From: Zygnema cylindricum
Taxonomy: Eukaryota > Streptophyta > Zygnematophyceae > Zygnematales > Zygnemataceae
Length of the DNA: 64,000 nt
Assembly (NCBI GenBank): GCA_037447655.1
Contig: JBBHKE010001155.1
Coordinates: 232,909-296,908, forward strand
Reading direction: 5' to 3'
Both the position numbers and the translations under genes were made by a program. The notes below the pieces were generated by a model. It made no database searches. It was not told the DNA's origin and saw only the letters and a program-made list of their open reading frames with translations. How positions within the stretch are numbered: the first letter of the stretch is position 1; every line of letters begins with the position of its first letter. Shown piece after piece: positions 22,056 to 33,112 of the stretch.

Positions 22056-23555
22056 GGTTATAGGCCCACCATCTAGGTTGCCCATATTCAATGAAGTTGG
22101 CTTTATATACTGGGAAAGTATGATGACAAGATCTCTATGTGAGAAACAGTTTTGGGGAATAGTGAGTGGACGAGTGGGGCGTCCATCAAGTCTTGGAATC
22201 CCTCCAGGGTTTGGAGGAAGCAGATTCAGAAGGAAAGCAGATCAATCTTCAACGAAGGAGACAAAGCAAGGGGAGGTGGTGGACAAAGGAAAGGAGAAGG
22301 AGACGATCACACCAATAGCAACCGGTTCTGCATTCATGTCACCTATTCCGAAGAACGAGGAGAATGATATCGATACCTGGGACTACAACAATATGGCGGC
22401 TAAGCACTTCATCCTCCGCCATCTTACTCAAGGGCTTGCATCTCCCTATTTGCAGGGAGAGAGGGCATCCGATCTTTGGGTGGCTCTCTTAGAGATGTAA
22501 CGAAGTTGTACGATTCATCAACAACAGTTGGCTGATCAGAAAGTTAAGAAGTATGTATACAAAAAAGGGAAGATGTTGGATTTTTGCAATGAGCTTGCTA
22601 CACTTTTCATGGAACTACAGAGTGCTTGAAAAGTATTTAGTGAAAAGGAAAAGGTTAACTGTTTACTGATGAATTTGCCCTATGAGTTCTAGAACATAGT
22701 CAACCGTGTGCAAGACTTTGCGGACTCAAGGTGGATTTGGAATTCAGTGGTAGGGATGATTCTCGTTCGGGAGAATACGATTGAGATCCGAAGGGGAGGA
22801 AATAGTGGGGAAGCTTTGGCAGATGGGACCAATTGGAGGAACAATGATGCCAGGAAACAGGCTGGAAAATATCGAGGGGAGGGGAACGAGGTCAAAATTC
22901 CACGAAAGCAGAAATGTGCTTTCCGTGGATTGAAAGGTGAAGCAGGCTGGGTTGTAGACTCAAGTGCATTCATGCACATGTGTAAAGATAAACACATGTT
23001 CACTAAGATAAGAAAGATTCCCACCGTAGTGATAGAGTACGGGGATGGGAGGATAGTCACTAATACTCTTGTAGGATCGTTATATCTAAAAGTGTTAGTA
23101 GAAGGAAAGACATCCATAGTTGCATTCTCCGATGTATTGTTTATTCCGGAGCTGAACAAAAACCTCATCTCTACGTCTGTATTAGATGATAAGGTTTTTG
23201 ATATTGCACTAGGAAAGGAGTCTTTACTGCTAGTTTTGGGGAGGAAGTTTATTTTACTGCTGAAAAACGTAGCCAATGGATGTTTAGGCTGATTTTAAGC
23301 AATGTAAAGAAGAAACTTTATTCTGCTGTTCTTCATGATATAATGTTGTGGCATAAGAGGCTTAGGCATATGAATCTAGATAAGTTAAGTGAGATGAAAA
23401 AGATGGGAGTTGTAGAAGGAATTCAGTTCGGTGAGGGTGAGAATCTAAGTGATTGTAGTGGATGTGCTCAAGGTAAAGCACACAGGTTACCCTTCCCCAA
23501 AACTGCCACCTATAAGGGAGAAAGGATTCAGTATTTAGTACACACATATATTTGA
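22036..23555 (+). pseudogene. Copia-A2 gag and protease (interrupted)
   Basis: The first frame runs from the LTR-internal ATG at 22036 to 22500: MEVSELQVIGPPSR, then the DUF4219-like PIFN...YWE block, FWGIVSG, MAAKHFILRHLTQGL. A stop near 22498 and frame changes follow. The next frame (22708-23292) holds WNSVVGMILVRENTIEIRRGG, then VVDSSAFMHMC in place of the retropepsin DSGASMHMC of A3, so the protease active site is altered. The zinc-knuckle segment present in A3 is missing, deleted between about 22860 and 22890. The third frame (23280-23555) has the WHKRLRHMNLDKLSEM and CAQGKAHRLPFP pre-integrase zinc finger. Confidence 0.85.
22056..22070 (+). other. Primer-binding site of Copia-A2 (half tRNAi-Met type)
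   Basis: GGTTATAGGCCCACC directly follows the LTR. It differs by one base from GGTTATGGGCCCACC, the complement of the plant tRNAi-Met anticodon arm (GGTGGGCCCATAACC). The same bases are codons for Gag residues V-I-G-P-P. Confidence 0.85.
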
Positions 23556-24345
23556 GGGCCAGCCAGAGTGCCATCACCCGTGGGAAGAGATTTATGATGA
23601 CTATCACCGATGATTGGTCTCGGTATTCTAGGGTCTATCTTTTGAAAAATAAGTCAGAGGCTCAGTAATGTTCTAAACAATATAAAGCATGGAGTGAAAA
23701 ACTCCATAAAACCTCAATCAAGGGAGTAAGGAGTGACAATGGTGGAGAGTATACCTCTAACCAGTTTGAGGATTTTTTTAGAGAAGATGGAGTGCAACAC
23801 CAAAAGACAATTCCTGAAAATTGTGAGCAAAATGGTGTAGCTGGAAGATTAAATAAGACACTGAGTGATAGTGCTAGGAGTATGCTGTCAGATAAAAAGA
23901 TATGAAAGAAGTTTTGGGCCGAAGCAATGAATTGTCCAAGTTATCTCAAGAATAAAGTTCTTACTTCAGCAGTAAAAGGCCAAACACCCTATGAGAGATG
24001 GACAGGTAGAAAACCAGATATTTCATACCTAAAGGTTTTCGGTAGTCAAGTGTTCAGTTTACACACAGATCGGTCAAATTGGAACTTAGACCCAAAAGGA
24101 AAACCATGATATCTACTAGGATATGATGAAGATGTAAAATGATATAGAGTCTATGATCTCAAAAGAGATGATATTATCCTATTGAGCATCTAGTGGTTAT
24201 AGATGAAGGAAAATCTATAGATCCTTTTAAGCATACAAAGATAGTCAGCATCAGATTTGAGTAAGAAAATTCTGATGACTTTGAGCTTCCTAACTATCCA
24301 AGATTTCAAGAAGATGATGATCTTGTAGGTACAGATCAGATCGAA
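23556..24345 (+). pseudogene. Copia-A2 integrase remnant
   Basis: The catalytic core is readable across stops: an ITDDWSRYSRVYLLKNKSEAQ-like block near 23605-23665, GVRSDNGGEYTS (second Asp, near 23725) and ENGVAGRLNKTLSDSARS (near 23825; the catalytic Glu position reads Gly, GAA to GGA). Then MNCPSYLKNK and a TPYERWTGRKPDISYLKVFG block (23927-24109), typical of the copia integrase C-terminus. Stops occur near 23553, 23667, 23904 and 24107. Confidence 0.75.
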
Positions 24346-26160
24346 AAGGACCCAAATGTGAAACCCTTAGTATTATCTCCAACCGAGGCGGAAGACGTGG
24401 TGGAAATCGACCCGGAATCAATGGATAGGGGAGAAGTAGAAATTGTTCGAAAGAATTCAAGAGAGCCATATATTCCGGAAACCGAGTTAGAGAGAGGAAG
24501 AAGAAGCAGCAAAAGACTGCAAGAGAGGCAAGTTAACAATAAGGTAACCAAACTGTCTCACCCCGATGAACCTCAAACTTATAATGAGGCAATGACTTGT
24601 CGTGAGAGAAACTGGTGGAAGACAACCATTAATGAGGAGATGGCCTCAATTATGGCGACCGATATATGGGAATTGATGGATTGTCCTCTTGACAGGAAGC
24701 CAATTGGGTGTAAGTGGGTATTTAAGCTGAAACTCAACCCGGATAAAACCATTGTGCGCTACAAGGATCAGTTTGTGGCGAAGGGATTTACCCAGAAAGA
24801 GGGAATTGACTACGAGGAGACTTTTGCTCTAGCCGTCACGTTTCCTTCTGTTCAGATACTTCTCAATATGGCGGCAGCAGAAGACATGGAAGTGCATTAG
24901 ATGGACATCAAGACGCCCTTTCTACATGGAGAGTTGGAAAAGGAAATTTTTATGCGACAGCCCGAAAAATTTGTGGAGCAAGGGGAGGAAAGCAAGGTAT
25001 GCCGATTGATCAAAACTTTTTATGGGCTAAAACAAGCGCCCCGTCAATGGAGCAAGAAGCTCGATGAGTTTCTAAAAAGTTTGGGATATATTTGGATCAG
25101 CTCAGATCACTCAATTTATTTGTTTGAGTATGAGGAAGGAATATTTGTTTGAGGATGAGGAAGGAATTATTTTTATTGCAATTTATGTTGATGATTTGCT
25201 TTTTTTTAGTAAATCTATGGATAATATAAACAAGTTGAAAAATGAACTAAAAAGAAGATTTGAGATGAAGGATATGGGAGAAGCAAGGTATATTTTGGGA
25301 ATTCATGTAGAGAGAGACAAAGATAGAAAAACAATAAGATTAACTGAAAAGGAGGCCATTGGAAATATGTTAGAAAAATTCTAAATGGACAAGGCTAATA
25401 GTTGTACCACTCCTATGGAATTAAAGAAGGGAAGTGAGGGGAGTGTGGAAGATTGAGTTATAATCTTAGATGATGAGGTAGGCCCGAAAGAGAATAGATT
25501 TATTCAGACCATCCCTTATAGACAAGTAGTGGGCAGCCTAATATATTTCATGAATTGTACACTTCCGGACATATCCACAGCTGTAGGAGTACTAAGTAGG
25601 AGTCTTAACGCTCCCATTAAGAAATATTGGGAGGCAACTAAGAGAGTCCTTAGATATCTCATAAGGACTAGGGATCTATGGTTGCATTTGGGTGGGAGCA
25701 ATACTTACATCACCACTTGGAGTGATGCCAGCTATGGGGATGCTCTTATGAGGAGATGCACATCTGGATATGTATTGTATGTGGGTGATGGAGCTTGCTG
25801 CTGGAGCAGCAAGCAGCAAAAGGTCATTGCTCAGTCCACCATGGAGGCTGAGTACATGGCTTCTTGCTCTGCTGTAAAAGAACTATTTTGGGTCAAGTCT
25901 TTGCTTGGTGAGCTTGATCATCTTAAGAGTGGTGTCCAAAAAAGGTTTTGTGATAATCAGGCTGCCATTGCCATTCCTGCAAATCCTAAATAACACTTTC
26001 AAGCCAAACACATGGACATTATACTTAGCTTTGTTAGAGAGAAAGCAAAAAACAATATAATCAGTTTGGAGTATAAACTGGATAGTGAAATGGTAGCAGA
26101 TATGATGACCAAACCTGTGCCTTCTCCTAAACTATTTTTTTGTCGCGAGAAGTGTGGTCT
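24346..26160 (+). pseudogene. Copia-A2 reverse transcriptase and RNase H (interrupted)
   Basis: A charged linker leads into reverse transcriptase: WWKTTINEEMASI, GCKWVFKLKLN, MDIKTPFLHGELE, FYGLKQAPRQW and intact IYVDDLLFFSKS. RNase H follows with WSDASYGDALMRRCTSGY, QSTMEAEYMASCSAVKE and CDNQAAIAI, a full set of typical motifs. Breaks: a CAG to TAG stop before MDIK (24898), a 26-bp tandem duplication around 25125-25160 that repeats the FE.EEG block and shifts frame, and stops near 25382, 25456 and 25991. Best preserved reverse transcriptase of family A in the window. Confidence 0.9.
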
Positions 26161-26180
26161 TAAAATAAAGAGTGACTAGA

Positions 26181-26192
26181 AAATAAAGGGAG
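26181..26192 (+). other. Polypurine tract of Copia-A2
   Basis: AAATAAAGGGAG immediately upstream of the 3' LTR; same sequence and position as in Copia-A1. Confidence 0.88.
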
Positions 26193-27240
26193 TGTAGAAA
26201 TTAAAAGCTATTTTAGTGTTTTCTAGGTTTTGTAAAATGCAGAAAAGAAGCAGAGGCAGTCTGCCTCTAACTCCTCTCTCCAGCTCCCACACTTGTCGCA
26301 GTCACTGAAAGTTGGAGAAGGAGATAGAGCCATGGATGCCTATGCTATCTAGACAGGGACAGACATTAGATTGGTAAATTTAATAAAATAGTTATTGACG
26401 GACTCGGGATTTGAACATGGTACTTGCCGTTCGTCAGAGCCGCTCGTAACTGGTAGCCATAGCCATTTAGACTAGAATCAAGATTATACGATATAGGGTT
26501 TGATAATTAGATAAATATGTACACGTAGGCTATTTCATTTAACGAGATATTTGGACATAGAAATAGTTTGTAATATACGGTATACGGCATATCCGAAACG
26601 GATGGCGTGCAATTTGTTTTCGAAGGCGAAACAAATATTGCGCAAGTTTTTATGACGGCTACGATTGAAATCCGTTTTAATCGGACGGCCGCGAAGCATG
26701 TCGAGATCGTGGAATAGTTTTTCGGCGGTTTGCGGTCAACGTCACATCGAATGACACGTGGCACAACCATATTGGAATACAGCATCTCCGGGGATTACAA
26801 GAACGAATCCAAAAATGACATGTTTGGACTTGTTGGCCATGTCGTACAATGGTCGTACAGAAAGTAAACCGGCACCTGTACTTCTCTGTACGATTTTTTG
26901 TTCGATACACTATTAAGATTAGTGCCGTACTTTAATAGATAGAGTTTTAGAGAGAGATAGGACTTAGAAAAATTTGATAGATTGGACCCTCTCTCCTAGA
27001 GAGCTAAAGTACAAAAGGTCAACTTTGACCCTTCATAACTTATTGCTCAGGGGAGCAAATTCAGAGATTCTTTTTGCTATCGACTTAGGGGAGTCTTGCC
27101 TTCACAGGGGTGAAGGGGGTCAGAGTTTTTGTCTACCAGGGTGGCAGTTATTCTTGCCAAAACACAAAGGGGCAAGGGTTATCCTAGAGGCTTCGTGTTA
27201 GCTGCCTACTCTGAGAACCTATGGAGGTCTCAGAGTTGCA
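26193..27240 (+). repeat. 3' LTR of Copia-A2
   Basis: TGTAGAAATT...GAGTTGCA, 1048 bp, collinear with the 5' LTR but with numerous substitutions, so the insertion is not recent. It carries the antisense tRNA-like stretch at about 26394-26476: read on the minus strand, a B-box-like GTTCAAATCCC follows a degenerate A-box-like TGGCTATGGC. G-box ACACGTGGC lies near 26754. Confidence 0.92.
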
Positions 27241-27300
27241 TTTTTGAGAGGGGTAGACCAAAACTTGGATTATTTTGAAGAGTTTGGCGATTTTGACAAT

Positions 27301-27311
27301 AAGAGGGGGAT
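27301..27311 (+). other. Polypurine tract of Copia-B1
   Basis: AAGAGGGGGAT just before the 3' LTR that begins at 27312. Confidence 0.8.
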
Positions 27312-27972
27312 TGTTAGGTTATTGTTGTTTCACGGTATTTTCACGAAGCGACATTGTTACATTTATTTGTTTGACTTGAAGTTTCACATCATTTTACAAA
27401 ATGTACTACGTCGTTTCGCGGCGGTACTTTTGTTATCCGCGGACGAAAACATACTATTTCGTTTCCCGTCACTTTTTGTTTTCGTGCGCAGGCTGCAAGT
27501 GTTTCGCGTGACGACACGTGTTAAGTCAACGTTTGGAGTTAGTCGTTTCGAAGGAAGAAAGTGCGTGCTACTTTCTTCGTGGAAACATCCTTGCAATGTG
27601 CACAGTCAGCTAGGGACAGACTTCAACGCTACGCTAAGTTCTACGCTAAGTTCTGCTTGTCTTACTTTGTTGTCTCTTAGTGGAGAGTAGCGAGTATATA
27701 GGCAGCAGTGTACATGTGCAGAGCATTATATTCTATCATATTGAATCTCATTAATCAATCTATCTTAGATGATTAATCTTGGAGTAGATATTACTTTAAA
27801 AGAGAGAGATTGAGAGAAAAGTGAAGAGAGATGATGTAAAGAGGCTTCGTCAAAGAACACTTATAAATCTTTTTGGTTGAATATTCCTCTTGTCTTTTAT
27901 GAGTTTCCGCTGTGTAATGATTTATGATTTGTGAATTTATTTGAGTGAATGTCTTTTGCTTAAGATTCTACA
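27312..27972 (+). repeat. 3' LTR of Copia-B1
   Basis: TGTTAGGTTATTG...GATTCTACA, followed by target duplication CCATT. It is 661 bp and retains the CpG-rich middle lost from the 5' LTR: TTTCACGAAGCGACA, TTTCGCGGCGG, TTTTCGTGCGCAGG, and GACACGTGTTAAG with a G-box core. The distal half is shared with Copia-B2. Confidence 0.92.
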
Positions 27973-28990
27973 CCATTTATGTACTTAGTACTTTTTCTTG
28001 TTCCTTTGCTTTAAATCGTTATGTTTGTTATGGCCGCTAACTTATTACTAATAGTTTTGCAGGTCATATAAGCCAGTGCGCACCCAACTTATAAACACAT
28101 GAAATCTATGCACAACGAAACTTAGCCTGTAGGAACCACTAAGTAGATAGCAATGGGAGAGGCATAGAGACAAATCAATAGATTAGACAGGTTTAGGCAG
28201 CTTGAGAAATGTAGTTATAGTCAAGGGGCCACAAGGCGTAAGCCGAAGTGAGCCCCGATTGGAATACAAATTGTTCCTACGGACTATCTTTTAATAAAAC
28301 TGCATTCTCCTTCTATTGTCTATGATATGAATCCTAATAAGAATGTACAAAGAGTTCTTATCTAATAAAGTAAATGCTTCTTCTATGAATCTTGAGAGTA
28401 TTCTGAGTCTGAGAGTGATCTGCATGCCATTTCCATGAGATAGTTATTTCAAATGCCTTGCTGCACTATATATCAATATTGTGTGTCATCTTGTGATGAA
28501 ATGCCTAAATAAGTGGTGCAATGAGATGCTGCCGTTTTGTCGTTTTCCACCACAATGTGCCGCTCTTTAATTCTGACACAATCTGTACTCGATATAGAGG
28601 TTGGCGGAATCGTCATCAGATTCCGTACAGTTCGATTCGTCGCGTCACGTCACGTCACGAAATGTGAATCGGTAAAAGTCTGCTGGTACAAATATATGCC
28701 GGTACAAATATATCCTGGCAAGTACAAATATATCGCCAAAGATCGCACAAAACCAACAAAACGCAGGTCTCAAAGTTCGTGCCGGGTTCATCGATACCCC
28801 GGAAATCGGTCTGCATCCAAAAGACAGCTGTAGAATAAAATCAAAAAACTCTTCTTATGTTCATGATTTGATACACTTCCCATGTGAATGTGATTGTTAG
28901 GAAGGAGTAAGTGAAATGGGGAGAGGGAGAGGATATCACCTCAAATTACGTCATTAGGAGGAAGCGGGTAGGTGAAACAGAGAGTTGGAG
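27973..28990. other. Intergenic DNA with small repeats, ends at a gap
   Basis: No gene recognised. Small structures: three CGTCA/GTCAC units at 28638-28658, and three GTACAAATATAT units at 28685-28735 with irregular spacing. The GTACAAATAT word resembles the 21-bp units at 54146-54208. A 98-codon frame crosses these repeats but has no domain. Confidence 0.5.
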
Positions 28991-29000
28991 NNNNNNNNNN
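28991..29000. other. Assembly gap (10 N)
   Basis: Ten undetermined bases. The true distance may differ, because the LTR-F copy to the right is cut at this point. Confidence 0.99.
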
Positions 29001-29629
29001 TAGTTTCATATTAGTTTATTAGTAATATAGTAAGTTTCACGTACTGGATTAGCTGTTGGGATTTTATGATGTAGAAAGTTACGTAATTTCCAGTTAGGAT
29101 TTTGTCGTAATAGGATATTATGTTTTAGTGGAAGTTATGTTGGATATTTTGACAGTTAGTGATTTGTTGACAGCTCACAAGTGTATATATAGCTATGAGC
29201 TTTGTTAGCGAAATCATCAATGCTTGTTAGAAAAGTAGGGACCAAAGATGTAGTATTTTAGGGTTGTCGATTAGGTCATGCACTTTGAATGATATAATGA
29301 TTATTTGATTATACTTTGATTATACTTTTGTTTATGTGTGATGCATTTGTCTGTTATTATTTATTTATGTTATTTTATATATGTTTGATATGCATTTTTA
29401 TGCGTTTGTCCTAGGGTTTGTTTATGTCGATTATTCTATCAAACCTTAGATGTTGTCATAGGGTTTATTTATGTTGATTATTCCATGAAACCCTAAATGT
29501 TGTTTGTTGCGTCTGTGTACGCATATGGAGGATGCATTTCAAATGATTGTTCATTGACCTAGCTTTGCTTAGCTTCTTGCATGTTAGTTTGGGTTGCTTC
29601 TGCGGTCTATTTTAGACCAAAGAACAACA
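29001..29629 (+). mobile_element. LTR-F fragment (3' part)
   Basis: Closely matches the right half of the solo LTR-F at 56589-57854 (shared 'ggaccaaagatgtagtatttta', 'gattatactttgattatac' and 'ggatgcatttcaaatgattg' landmarks) and ends at the same CCAAAGAACAACA. Its 5' half is missing because of the gap. To the right the sequence passes straight into the middle of a Copia-B LTR, so F had probably inserted into the Copia-B2 5' LTR. Confidence 0.8.
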
Positions 29630-30016
29630 CTTCCTTCGTGGAACTTTCACTTGCAGTGTGCACAGTCAGTTAGGGACAGACTTCGTTGCTACGCTACGTC
29701 TTGCTTGTCTTACCTTGTTGTCTCTTAGTGCAGAGTAGCGAGTATATCGGCAGCAGTGTACATGTGCATATGTGCAGAGTATTGGATGTATTAATCAATC
29801 TATCTTAGATGATTAATCTTGGAGTAAGAGATTATTTAAAGAAGAGAGAGAAGAGAGAGAAGAGAGAAGAGAGATGATGTAAAGAGGCTTCGGCCAAGAA
29901 CACTTATAAATCTTTTTTGGCTGAATATTCATCTTGTCTATTATGAGCTTCCGCAGTGTAATGTTTTATGTTTTATGAATTATTAAGAGTGAATGTCTTT
30001 TGCTTAAGATCCTACA
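29630..30016 (+). repeat. 5' LTR of Copia-B2 (distal part)
   Basis: Matches the Copia-B1 LTRs from the CTTCGTGGAA block to the terminal GATCCTACA. The proximal half is replaced by LTR-F. Confidence 0.85.
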
Positions 30017-30018
30017 AT

Positions 30019-30030
30019 TGGTATCGAAGC
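30019..30030 (+). other. Primer-binding site of Copia-B2
   Basis: TGGTATCGAAGC, close to TGGTATCAGAGC, complementary to the 3' end of tRNAi-Met; two bases after the LTR end. Confidence 0.8.
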
Positions 30031-30058
30031 TAGTGCTTCGGAGTTAGAGAGGGAGCGC

Positions 30059-31273
30059 ATGGGGAGGAAGAAGAATAGAAATACTCCTTCCCCCATGTCA
30101 ACTTCGGAGAGAGCAAGAGAGTTCAAGTTTTCGGGATCTCAATTTGAGGAGATCCGAAATACGGAGAGAAAATTTGAGAAAATGTTTGACACACTTATGA
30201 GATATGTAGATTCCCGTTTTCAAACTCAACCGAGTGAGAGCAAAGAAAACACTTCCTTTCCGGCTACCGATCCATTTATTGGAGGAGCTAATGAGAGTGA
30301 GAGAAAAGAGAGGATTAGGAAGGGAAAGTCAAAGATAGAAGAAGAAGAGTCCGAGTTTGACGAAGGATTGGAAAACGAAGAAAATTATAATATGTCGGGG
30401 AAATCCGTGGCCTTTAATGGTTCCAATTATGTCGTTTGGAAGAAGTTTCTTTCAGGCCAACTTATTCTCAAGAAGCTTTTGAGGATTGTCAATGGAGAAG
30501 AGAAAATGACACTCGAAAGTAAAGCACGTGCTCAATGGAGGTTGAAGGATATTGCGGCAACGACCAGTTTGATGAAGAATTGCACTTCTTCCGTACTTGA
30601 TCATTTTCTTGCTCACGGCACGGCCCATGAGTGTTGGCAAGCACTTGAGGAGAAATTTGAGAAAGGCGTTGAGAACAAGGGCCAATATGTTTATACGGAC
30701 TTTATGAATTTTAAAATCAAGTCAAATGAATTGATGGATGATGCCGTGAAGCCCTTCAATATTATACTCGAGCAATTAGACAACAATGGCCGAGTTATCT
30801 TGGATGCGGATAAGTTAAGCGTTTTTCGTAATGCTTTACCGGAGAGACTTTCGCATCTTAAAGCTATTTTACGAGCGAAGGCGGATAACACCTTCCGATT
30901 CACCGTCAATTTTATCAAAATGTCGGAGGGAACTCCATCGGCTTCTTCAAGTGGAGGAGGAGAAGTTTTGAACTCTACTACTCCCGAAACCCCGGATCTT
31001 AACTATGCCGGTGGAAGAGGAGGTGGCCCGAGAGGTTGTGGCGGCCGAGGCAACAAGAAGGAGCAAGGTCGTCCACCAAAGGTCCCTTCGGAACGAAATG
31101 TTCTATTTCGTTTCTCGTCACTTTATGTTTTCGTGCGCAGGTGTTTCAATTTGCGTGTAGGTGTGTTCGTGAAGCGACACGTGTTTAAGTCAACGTTTGG
31201 AGTTAGTCGTTCGAAAGAAGAAAGCGTGTGCTACTTTTTTCGTGGAACTTTCACTCGCAGTGTGCACAGTTAG
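30059..31273 (+). pseudogene. Copia-B2 gag fused to 3' LTR sequence
   Basis: An open frame of 404 codons from ATG 30059. Residues 1-345 are Gag, collinear with Copia-B1 and without its frameshift: FKFSGSQFEE near the start, the FNGSNYVVWKKF block, WQALEEKFEKG, and a glycine-rich stretch GGRGGGPRGCGGRGN. After the glycine-rich stretch the frame enters LTR sequence (equivalent to about 27441 of the 3' LTR) and ends in it, so zinc knuckles and protease are absent. It is open but truncated; whether it is translated is unknown. Confidence 0.85.
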
Positions 31274-31366
31274 CTAGGGACAGACTTCGTCGCTACGCTA
31301 AGTCTTGCTTGTCTTACCTTGTTGTCTCTTAGTGCAGAGTAACGAGTATATAGGCAGCAGTGTACA
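31093..31366 (+). repeat. 3' LTR of Copia-B2 (middle part)
   Basis: Begins in the CGAAATGTTCTATTTCG block, inside the LTR, and runs to TGTACA where Gypsy-C inserted. It contains GACACGTGTTTAAG with a G-box core and the CpG-rich TTTTCGTGCGCAGG. It continues at 39159. Confidence 0.85.
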
Positions 31367-32332
31367 TGTAACAGTAATAGCGGATCGAACTTGTTTATAA
31401 AGGGGTATTTAGGTGTTATGATTATAGAAACTAAATCTGGTAGACGTCCGCGAAAGAATCACGCTATTTGGAGTTATATTATAAAAAGTTATAGCGATGG
31501 GTGTATTTAGGTGGCAGCGTGGGGTCTAAATAACAACTGGGTATCATTGAAACGGGTTAAGGGTCAAATTAGTACCGAAATTACGTGTGTACGTTTGATA
31601 AAGTTCTAATGAAACGTTTAGTATGCACGGTGGTTTGTTTCGTACAAATTTTAGTACGAAACGTCACTTTCACTTAAAGGAATTTCGTGGGAAGTTTCGC
31701 GTGCGAAATTTGTTACGCACGATCGTGCGAAGTCGCGTTTCGTTTGGCGCGCACTTTTGCACGTGAATGTTATTTAGTAAAACGTAACGTTTGATTGGTT
31801 AGTAAAGTTCTAAGTAGTTAGTAAGAGATTTCGCACGTTTTTGCATTGGTCAGTCTGAGTCCTTGCTGATCAATGATTGGCCCAGGTAAAAGCCTGTTAA
31901 AACGGAGCGTTAACTCTGGCCTGGCTAGTCCAGAGCGATGATGGATAAATAGTGAAATGTAAGAGGAGAGTAGACATCTTTTCATTTGGAAAATTTTAGG
32001 GAAATTCCAACTGATCTTGGTCTGAGCGATTAATACCAAATTGGAGAAAAGGCATTTATGCATTGAAATCTCTTACTAACTAAATAGTGTTTTAGTAGTT
32101 AAGAGATAGAATTATTAAGAGTGGAGAGGTGGAAAACACTTTAATAAGAAGGGTTGAGCCACGAGGGCAAAAGACCAAGCTAATGTTATGTGGAAAGAAG
32201 CTTCTTCTAATTTAAAGTTTTTCCTTATGTGAGTGTGGTCCAATGTGGATGTGTATTTTCCAATGTGTGGAATGTGTGGTTGGGATTGTTTGTAGTAATG
32301 GGATTTTTTGAGAGGTAGGAGATCCTATTACA
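31367..32332 (+). repeat. 5' LTR of Gypsy-C
   Basis: TGTAACAGTAATAGCGG...GATCCTATTACA, 966 bp. It aligns with the 3' LTR with scattered differences. U3 contains a CpG-rich block (TTTCGCGTGCGAAATTTG, ACGATCGTGCGAAGTCGCG) followed by TTTGGCGCGC, which matches the E2F consensus TTTSGCGC. Confidence 0.95.
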
Positions 32333-32334
32333 TA

Positions 32335-32346
32335 TGGTATCAAAGC
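32335..32346 (+). other. Primer-binding site of Gypsy-C
   Basis: TGGTATCAAAGC, two bases after the LTR, one mismatch from the tRNAi-Met 3'-end complement TGGTATCAGAGC. An untranslated leader of about 760 bases follows before gag. Confidence 0.85.
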
Positions 32347-33112
32347 TTTGGTTAGAAACCAATGAGAAGTTTGCTCACTCGAATATCGACTGCCGTGATC
32401 GGTGAGGGTGCTCTAACCAGTGTCGGTAGAACCACAATATAAAGTGGTAGGGGATTGGAGGGAAACCGAGTGATCACATTGCCAGCGACCGCTGGTTAGA
32501 TGTGGGGCGTGCTCAGGTCCTAAGGACTAAGGCGGGGTGGGCAGTGTAGCCACCGCTGAAGCTCACTCCAATAACCTAGAGGCCAAACAAACTTGCCTTC
32601 TCCTAGCAATGATTCATGTGTAGAGGGAGGGCTTGAAGCCATGAAGGGTGAGGATGTGAGGATTAGAGAGTAAAAGATCCTGATGTACTGGGAAGTGGGA
32701 AATTTGCTAATGGAGGAGGAGGAAAGTGGAGTACTTTACTTCTTCAAGAGCAAAAGAGTCCATAAATGACTCAAAACTTTTCAAACCCTAAATTGTTACT
32801 TTTTATTGCTTTCAATTTTGCTGTTGCAAATTTTTTGGTTAAATCATACCTTTCGGAGCTTTCAATTTTGTTGTTGCAAAATTTGTGGGGAAATTCTTAC
32901 CTTTTGTTTCAATGTTGGGAAATTGAAATTTGAATTTGCACTAACTTACTGTCAATTTTTTTATTTTTTTTTTATTTCTCAGATTTTGACATTTTCAAAG
33001 GATTCGTTAAGTAGAATAAGTCTTGGATTCGAACAATCTTAGGACTTCAAATCTGCAGCAAATTTCTTTAGGAAATTATATTATTTCTTTCCTTATTACT
33101 TGATTTCATTGT

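Larger units (their letters stand above)
21021..27240 (+). mobile_element. Copia-A2, full-length Ty1/copia LTR retrotransposon (dead)
   Basis: 5' LTR 21021-22055 and 3' LTR 26193-27240 flank a complete copia order of gag, protease, integrase, reverse transcriptase and RNase H. A half-tRNA-type primer-binding site follows the 5' LTR and an AAATAAAGGGAG polypurine tract precedes the 3' LTR. Multiple stops and a 26-bp local duplication break pol. Left flank GATTG and right flank TTTTT do not match, so the right side was probably altered after insertion. It sits within Copia-B1 and is therefore younger than B1. Confidence 0.92.
12067..27972 (+). mobile_element. Copia-B1, Ty1/copia LTR retrotransposon with nested insertions
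   Basis: 5' LTR 12067-12530 and 3' LTR 27312-27972 share sequence and orientation. The flanks carry the perfect 5-bp duplication CCATT (12062-12066 and 27973-27977), so everything between belongs to one insertion plus later additions. The body has gag, protease, integrase, reverse transcriptase and part of RNase H, then is broken at about 18092. A foreign block (18093-27240), including Copia-A2, separates the body from the last 71 internal bases and the polypurine tract. The 5' LTR lacks about 190 bp present in the 3' LTR. Stops and frameshifts make it dead. Confidence 0.9.
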
